Positions 17,833 to 22,314 of a stretch of 22,314 nucleotides of DNA are shown here, one piece after another. The first letter of the stretch is position 1, and the number at the start of each line of letters is the position of its first letter. The position numbers and the translations under genes are program-made. Source of the DNA: Spirochaetaceae bacterium (GTDB taxonomy: Bacteria; Spirochaetota; Spirochaetia; Treponematales; Breznakiellaceae); assembly GCA_031255315.1 (NCBI GenBank), contig JAIRSS010000009.1, positions 1 through 22,314 on the forward strand, in the 5' to 3' direction. Under the pieces are notes generated by a model, which did no database searches, was not told where the DNA came from, and saw only the letters and a list, made by a program, of their open reading frames with translations.

Positions 17833-19597
17833 ATAAACCCCGGGTATACTTTGCGAGCAGGGCGTCCGCATGGGCCAACGCAGCTTTACCTCCTGAATCT
17901 CCCGCCAACATGCGGGCAATCTCTTCACGCCGCGCGTCCCCACGCAAAACCGAAACGGCAGTCGCCGTCCTGCCTCCTGAACTGTATTTTTCCACCTTCA
18001 AATGATTATCCGCACGAACAGCAATACTCGCAAGATGGGTAACGCAAAATATCTGTTTTACCGTTCCTATTCTCGCGAGATAATCCCCTACCGCAAGGGC
18101 AATCTCTCCGCCTATCCCCGTGTCTATCTCGTCAAAGATGAGCGTCTCCGGGGACGCGTCCGAAACTTCATTCCCGGGACCAAGCTCGCGCGGACTGTCC
18201 GCCCCGGCAAGGATGGTCTTAATGGCCAGCATCACCCGGGAAAGCTCCCCGCCGGAAGCTATTTTGGACAACTCCTTCAACGGCTCCCCGGCGTTGGTGG
18301 AAATGAGGAACTCCACATCATCCGCGCCCCAGGGGCCAATAACCAGCGCACCTGTTCCGGGGTTTTTCCCCTTTGCATGCAGCGCCGCTGAAAATTTAGC
18401 GTTGGGCATACCCAGATTTGCGATAATGGCGGTGATTCCTTTCCCCAGTCTGGCGGCGGCGGCGGCCCGCTTCGCGGTTAAAACGGACGCGCGGGAGACG
18501 GTCTCTTTTTCCAGCGTCCCAATTTCAGCTTTAAGTTTATCCCGGTTTTCCTTCGCCCCCGAAAGAGCTTCGATTTCCGCCTCCGCCTCCGCTTTGTACG
18601 CCAGCACCGCGTCTTCGTCCTGGACGACGCCGATGGAGCCTTGAGCGTATTTCTTTTTCAGCCGGTAGAGTACGGCCAGGCGTTCTTCCACCTCTTCAAG
18701 ACGATCCGGGTCGGACGTAAGGCCGTCCCTGTAAGCGCGGAATTCCTCAGCCAAATCCTCCGCCTCGTAGTAGAGGGCCTCCATACGCTGCCGCATGGCC
18801 GCGAGGCCGCTCTCGTCTATGGCGGCGGCGTTTTCCAGGGCGGAACGAGCCCGCCGGGCCAAACTCAGCACCGAGACATCCTCATCAAATAAAGCGGCGG
18901 CAGTCCCGTTCACCTGGGCCGCAAGGCGCTCAAAGGAGCCGAGCCGGGCGGCCTCGGCTTCCAGTTCCCGGCTCTCCCCGCTCTTAATGTTAGCTTTGGC
19001 GATCTCCTCAACCGCATAGGACAAAACCTCCAGCCGTATCTCCCGGTCCTGCTCAGAACGCACCGAAGCCTCAAACGCCTTCTTCCTGTCCGCTAGAATC
19101 AGAAACATCCGGTTGAATTCCGCCGCCTCGCTTTCAAGCCCGGCAAACCGATCAAGGTACCGGCGATAATTTTCCTTCCGCATAAGAGATTCATGAGCAT
19201 GCTGGCCGTGGAGGTCAAAAAGAAACGCCATAAATTCCTCCAGATCGCTTCTCGTAACCGGCGTGTTCTGAAGGTATATCCCGCCTCTCCCCGTCCTCCT
19301 AATAGTACGCCTGACGATGATCCGTCTATCTTCGACCGGGATGCCCCGGACGGCAAGCCAGGCTTCCGTATCGGCGCTCCGCCGCCCCAGAGAAACCACT
19401 GCGGAGACGCTCGCCTCCTCAGCCCCGGTGCGGATCACCTCCGCGCCCGCCTTAGCCCCAAGCAAAAAACTCAACGATCCCACAATGATAGACTTCCCCG
19501 CGCCGGTCTCGCCGGTCAGAATGTTGAACCCCCCTTCAAAAGAAAGCGAAAGGCTGTCTATCAGAGCAAAATTACGAACCATAAGTTCCTCAAGCAT
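17825..19597 (-). CDS. recN: DNA repair protein RecN (SMC-like ATPase)
   Basis: This 590-residue protein acts at DNA double-strand breaks, holding DNA ends in the cytoplasm before RecA-dependent repair. It starts MLEELMVRNFALI, typical of RecN. Walker A is GETGAGKS (29-36). A long coiled-coil middle follows (about 150-400). The ABC-type signature is KIASGGELSRVMLAIK and Walker B LIFDEIDTGIGG (Asp489, Glu490). A Ser/Pro/Gly-rich insert (GADSPRELGPGNEVSDASPE) between signature and Walker B lengthens it by about 18 residues; typical RecN is 550-570. ATG 19597 is preceded by AGGAGAG. It overlaps nadK by 8 bases (ATGCTTGA) and the next gene by 8 (ATGGCTAA). Confidence 0.95.
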   Translation of the reverse strand: MLEELMVRNFALIDSLSLSFEGGFNILTGETGAGKSIIVGSLSFLLGAKAGAEVIRTGAEEASVSAVVSLGRRSADTEAWLAVRGIPVEDRRIIVRRTIRRTGRGGIYLQNTPVTRSDLEEFMAFLFDLHGQHAHESLMRKENYRRYLDRFAGLESEAAEFNRMFLILADRKKAFEASVRSEQDREIRLEVLSYAVEEIAKANIKSGESRELEAEAARLGSFERLAAQVNGTAAALFDEDVSVLSLARRARSALENAAAIDESGLAAMRQRMEALYYEAEDLAEEFRAYRDGLTSDPDRLEEVEERLAVLYRLKKKYAQGSIGVVQDEDAVLAYKAEAEAEIEALSGAKENRDKLKAEIGTLEKETVSRASVLTAKRAAAAARLGKGITAIIANLGMPNAKFSAALHAKGKNPGTGALVIGPWGADDVEFLISTNAGEPLKELSKIASGGELSRVMLAIKTILAGADSPRELGPGNEVSDASPETLIFDEIDTGIGGEIALAVGDYLARIGTVKQIFCVTHLASIAVRADNHLKVEKYSSGGRTATAVSVLRGDARREEIARMLAGDSGGKAALAHADALLAKYTRGLYG

Positions 19598-20519
19598 GAC
19601 CGCTCTCCTGGGACATGTTCCGGAAATTGCGGGGATATTCCCCGGGTGCGCCGAACCAGTTCAGTTTTGTTCTCAGCGCCGCGTAAAAAGCCCCCCGCCC
19701 CGAGGCAATGAGGTGAGTGCGGCAGGAAGCGCTGCGTATGAGGATACGATCCGATGGTTCCAGGAGTTCACTCGTCTGACCGTCTACCGTTAGGAGTACG
19801 CCGCTCCGTTGTTCCGCCTTTACCTCCACGATCACCGTCTCATGGGCGGGTACCACAATGGGACGGTTCGACAAGGTGAAGGGGCAGATGGGGTTAATAA
19901 TAACCGCTTCAATCTCGGGGTCTACAATGGGGCCCCCTGCGGCCACTGAATAGGCTGTGGACCCTGTGGGCGTAGCGACAATGAGGCCGTCCGACTGGTA
20001 ATGCCCCAGGCGCAGAAGCCCCCCGCCATTACCATCACCCGCCCCGCCAGTGTCCGCCGAAACGTTCAAGCGGACTATCTTGGCTATACCCGAAGAGGAA
20101 ACGACCACGTCATTCAAGCAAACAGCCCGGAACGCGATTTTACCCCGGCGTTCCACCGCTAAATCCAGCATAAGCCTCCGAGAAAGGCAGGCGGTCCCCG
20201 CAAGCCACTTCTGAAACACGCCGGCCCATTCATCAGGGCGTACCGCAGCGATAAACCCTAATGTACCGATATTAATGGGCAGGATAGGAATACCCAGAGG
20301 AGAAACAATCCGTGCGGTATAGAGCACCGTACCGTCTCCTCCCAAGCTCAACGCAATATCAAAACCGTCCCCCACAGAGAAAGCCGGTGCATCGGCAAAA
20401 GGATAGACCACCCACTCTATCCCCAAACAGCCCAGTTCTCCTTGTATCTCATCCGCCAACACCTGGGCGTCCGCTTTGTGGGAATTAACAAACAGCAAGG
20501 CCCGTTTTACATCGGACAT
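19590..20519 (-). CDS. nadK: NAD kinase (ATP-NAD kinase)
   Basis: This 309-residue enzyme phosphorylates NAD to NADP, the only known route to NADP. The family hallmarks are present: GGDG at 60-63 with catalytic Asp62, the NE/D motif as Asn136-Asp137, and the Gly-rich DGLIVATPTGSTAY at 177-190 followed by AAGGPIVDP. A Gly-rich loop (about 155-168) is longer than usual in the strand before DGLIV. The C-terminal 20 residues are an extra tail. ATG 20519 lies 15 bases after the degT stop with AAGGGGG overlapping that stop. The NAD kinase-RecN pairing is common in bacteria, which supports both calls. Confidence 0.95.
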   Translation of the reverse strand: MSDVKRALLFVNSHKADAQVLADEIQGELGCLGIEWVVYPFADAPAFSVGDGFDIALSLGGDGTVLYTARIVSPLGIPILPINIGTLGFIAAVRPDEWAGVFQKWLAGTACLSRRLMLDLAVERRGKIAFRAVCLNDVVVSSSGIAKIVRLNVSADTGGAGDGNGGGLLRLGHYQSDGLIVATPTGSTAYSVAAGGPIVDPEIEAVIINPICPFTLSNRPIVVPAHETVIVEVKAEQRSGVLLTVDGQTSELLEPSDRILIRSASCRTHLIASGRGAFYAALRTKLNWFGAPGEYPRNFRNMSQESGHA

Positions 20520-20534
20520 CGTGGAACATCCCCC

Positions 20535-21569
20535 TTATGGAAGGGTCGTGATAAGTTTAGCGACCTTTTCGATCTCCGCCGCCCCCAGCCTCGGATACAA
20601 GGGAAAGAGCGCCGTTCTCAGGGAAAGAGAATAGGCTTCCGGACAAAGACCGGAAGGGACATCACCGGAACCAGTCAGCGTATCCCCAAAAGCGTCTTCC
20701 ACCACGATTCCCATCCGCCTGGCATAGGCCTTCACATCCTTCATACCTGTTTCAAGGATCAGCGGAAAGGCGTAATTGTTGTAATCCCATTCCCCCGGCT
20801 GAATAAACCGGCTGTGCCGGGTCCGCAACGCCGCCTGAGTATAGGCGGCGGCAATTTCCCGGCGTTTTTCCATGTTCCGGGAGGCTTCCCTAAACTGGCT
20901 CACCGCCATTGCGGCGTTCATGTCCGGCAGACCGTACTCGCTCAGAGGCTTAATCCCCCGCAAAGCTCCGGCGTCCCGGCGGTTAACCGCATAGAGGAGG
21001 GCGCCGCCCCCGGCGGTAATCATATCCCGTTCCTCAAGACCCACTATCGTAACCGCCCCGAAAGAGCCCGCCCGGGTCTCCCCAATCACGGTACCGCAAC
21101 TTTGGGAGCAATCCTCAATGACCGGCAGCCCTGCCTCGCCTATGGCCGCCATATCCGGTACATACCCCAGGGTATGATTCACCACGATACACCGGGCTGT
21201 CGGCCCTTCCCCGTCTCTACCAACAGCCGCCTGAACGGTTTCCCGGCTCATCACCGCCGTACCGGATGCTACATCGCAATACACCGGTTTAAGCCGCAGT
21301 TCCCGTATGACATCCCCATAATACCGGGGGGAAAGAGCGGAAACAACCACCCCCTGACCGTCTTCCATGTTCAAGGCCCGCAACGCTATATACAGCGCAA
21401 AGGCCGGACTCCGCAAGGCAAGACAAAAGTCGTATTGGAATTGTTCCTTCGCAATCTGAATCAAGAGCTTCGCCTGCTCCCCCGGACCAACCTTGTCTTC
21501 CACGAGAGCTGTCAAAACAGCATCCATCTCCCTTCTTCGAATAGTCGGAGAATAGACCTCAATTTTCAT
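20535..21569 (-). CDS. DegT/DnrJ/EryC1/StrS-family protein, probably lacking the PLP lysine
   Basis: This 344-residue protein has the fold of sugar aminotransferases that build amino-sugars on nucleotide-sugars. It shows the family skeleton: LRSPAFALYIALRALN (52-67) at the PLP-phosphate loop, NHTLGYVPDM (131-140), VIEDCSQSCG (150-159, with Asp153 as the PLP ring contact), and GSFGAVTI before AGGG (186-189). The active-site Lys that normally lies a few residues before G-x-GG is replaced: the stretch reads LEERDMITAGGG with no Lys. The usual SGT/NGT of the phosphate loop is SPA. It may be a non-aminotransferase relative or a regulatory pseudoenzyme. ATG 21569 has a modest TAGG upstream. It is followed closely by nadK and preceded by cheW (30 bases). 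Confidence 0.8.
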   Translation of the reverse strand: MKIEVYSPTIRRREMDAVLTALVEDKVGPGEQAKLLIQIAKEQFQYDFCLALRSPAFALYIALRALNMEDGQGVVVSALSPRYYGDVIRELRLKPVYCDVASGTAVMSRETVQAAVGRDGEGPTARCIVVNHTLGYVPDMAAIGEAGLPVIEDCSQSCGTVIGETRAGSFGAVTIVGLEERDMITAGGGALLYAVNRRDAGALRGIKPLSEYGLPDMNAAMAVSQFREASRNMEKRREIAAAYTQAALRTRHSRFIQPGEWDYNNYAFPLILETGMKDVKAYARRMGIVVEDAFGDTLTGSGDVPSGLCPEAYSLSLRTALFPLYPRLGAAEIEKVAKLITTLP

Positions 21570-21599
21570 GTATACCTACGACTTTATGAGTTCAGGGAT

Positions 21600-22070
21600 T
21601 TACCGCCGCAAATCGGCAATTTTCTGCAATTCTTTAGGATTAAAAAGATCCCGTATATCCAAAATAATAAGATACCCATGTTCCTGGCGCACTACTCCCT
21701 GGATATACTCGGCGCCTATTCCGGTCAACATCTGAGGCGGCGGTTGAATGTCCTCCCTTTCAATGGTCACTACCCGGGAAACCCGGTCAATGATTACCCC
21801 CAGCTTCATTCCATCAATATCAATAATAACAAACCCCGAAAGAAGGTCGTCCTCTTCGGAATGAGGCATCTTTTTAAGGTGAAACCGCTTATGTAAATTG
21901 ATAATCGGAATGATTTCGCTTCTAAGATTGAAAATACCCTCAACATAGCCGGGGGCATTGGGAATCGCACGGATAGCCTGAACCCGGACTATTTCTTTAA
22001 CATCCATAATATTGATACCATAAAGCTCTTCCCCCAATTGAAAAGTAACTAATTGATTTTGATCTGCCAT
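21600..22070 (-). CDS. cheW: Chemotaxis coupling protein CheW
   Basis: This 156-residue scaffold joins methyl-accepting receptors to the kinase CheA at the inner membrane. It is a single CheW domain with the usual order of conserved segments: VTFQLGEELYGINIMDVKEI (about 8-27), IPNAPGYVEGIFNLR (the receptor- and CheA-contacting turn), IIPIINLHKRF, LGVIIDRVSRVV and GYLIILDIRDLF near the end. No CheA or CheV fusion is present. ATG 22070 is chosen over TTG 22082 because GGGGAG precedes it and homology begins here. The gene lies alone, about 140 bases after a 5S rRNA; no cheA, cheY or receptor gene is in the window. The AT-rich leader (22071-22211) has no clear promoter by eye. Confidence 0.95.
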   Translation of the reverse strand: MADQNQLVTFQLGEELYGINIMDVKEIVRVQAIRAIPNAPGYVEGIFNLRSEIIPIINLHKRFHLKKMPHSEEDDLLSGFVIIDIDGMKLGVIIDRVSRVVTIEREDIQPPPQMLTGIGAEYIQGVVRQEHGYLIILDIRDLFNPKELQKIADLRR

Positions 22071-22211
22071 CTCACTCCCCAAGAACCTCGTTTATAAAAA
22101 AATAAACTTCTCTAAATTTACTATAAAATTAGAAATTTTCGCAAGTCTTTCTCATCAAACATCTGATAATAATTCCCCACGCTAAAATTTACACGGCTTT
22201 AAAAAGAAAGA

Positions 22212-22314
22212 GCCTGGCGACTACCTACTCTCCCGCCTCTTTGAGGGGCAGTACCATCGGCGTTAGAGGGCTTGACTTCCGTGTTCGGAATGGGAACGGG
22301 TATAACACCTCCAC
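22212..22314 (-). rRNA. rrf: 5S ribosomal RNA, 3' part (5' end outside the window)
   Basis: Read on the minus strand, the sequence contains the 5S core CCCGTTCCCATTCCGAACAC, then GCCGATGGTACTG, GGGAGAGTAGGT and the closing GCCAGGC at 22218-22212, which normally pairs with the 5' end. About 103 of the expected 115 or so bases are present. It implies an rrn operon entering from the right on the minus strand. A T-rich tail (TCTTTCTTTTT) follows and may help end transcription. Confidence 0.93.

Noticed and set aside
17833..17943. In-frame extension of the unknown protein into recN
   Set aside because: It lies in the recN C-terminal coding region, while ATG 17832 reproduces the short-overlap pattern of the neighbours.
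22071..22211. Promoter for cheW in the AT-rich leader
   Set aside because: TTGCGA and TATAGT occur but only 13 bases apart, and no pair at 16-18 bases matches well; not enough to list.

Overview
The window looks like part of the chromosome of a spirochaete in the Treponema group. This rests on gene content and style: a tig-clpP-clpX-lon run, a lone CheW beside a DegT-like protein, a NAD kinase-recN-unknown gene-ABC exporter chain, and many short gene overlaps in GC-rich DNA. The assignment is inference, because the only rRNA visible is a cut 5S. Nothing points to a plasmid, prophage, insertion sequence or CRISPR array.

Plus-strand half (1-6491). The window opens on the last 46 codons of a secreted-type protein with a pre-peptidase-like C-terminal domain. 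A strong hairpin and a near-consensus promoter follow. Next come tRNA-Leu(UAG) and tRNA-Gly(GCC), and 41 bases later trigger factor (tig), clpP, clpX and lon. The four protein genes are 9 bases apart or overlapping, so they read as one protein-folding and proteolysis operon, possibly sharing the tRNA promoter. Lon carries an unusual Gly/Ser/Arg-rich insert in its N-terminal domain.

Junction (6492-6705). The two transcription directions converge on a short non-coding stretch holding an imperfect 13-base inverted repeat.

Minus-strand half (6706-22314), in transcription order from the right edge: 3' part of a 5S rRNA, cheW, a DegT/StrS-family protein that seems to lack the PLP lysine, NAD kinase, recN, an all-helical protein of unknown function, two half-transporters of a heterodimeric ABC exporter, mfd, a HAD-family hydrolase, a PlsC-type acyltransferase and a GT4 glycosyltransferase with a TTG start. 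From degT to the second ABC gene the genes are tightly packed, with three 8-base overlaps. A 176-base gap separates the ABC genes from mfd-HAD-plsC, and a 152-base gap with a candidate promoter precedes the glycosyltransferase. DNA repair (recN, mfd), NADP supply, export and envelope lipid or glycan genes are thus mixed in a housekeeping region.

I did not find a new multi-gene system. The most unusual signals are the apparent loss of the catalytic lysine in the DegT-like protein, the Lon insert together with smaller low-complexity inserts in neighbouring conserved enzymes, the uncharacterised recN-linked gene, and the repeated 8-base overlap architecture.
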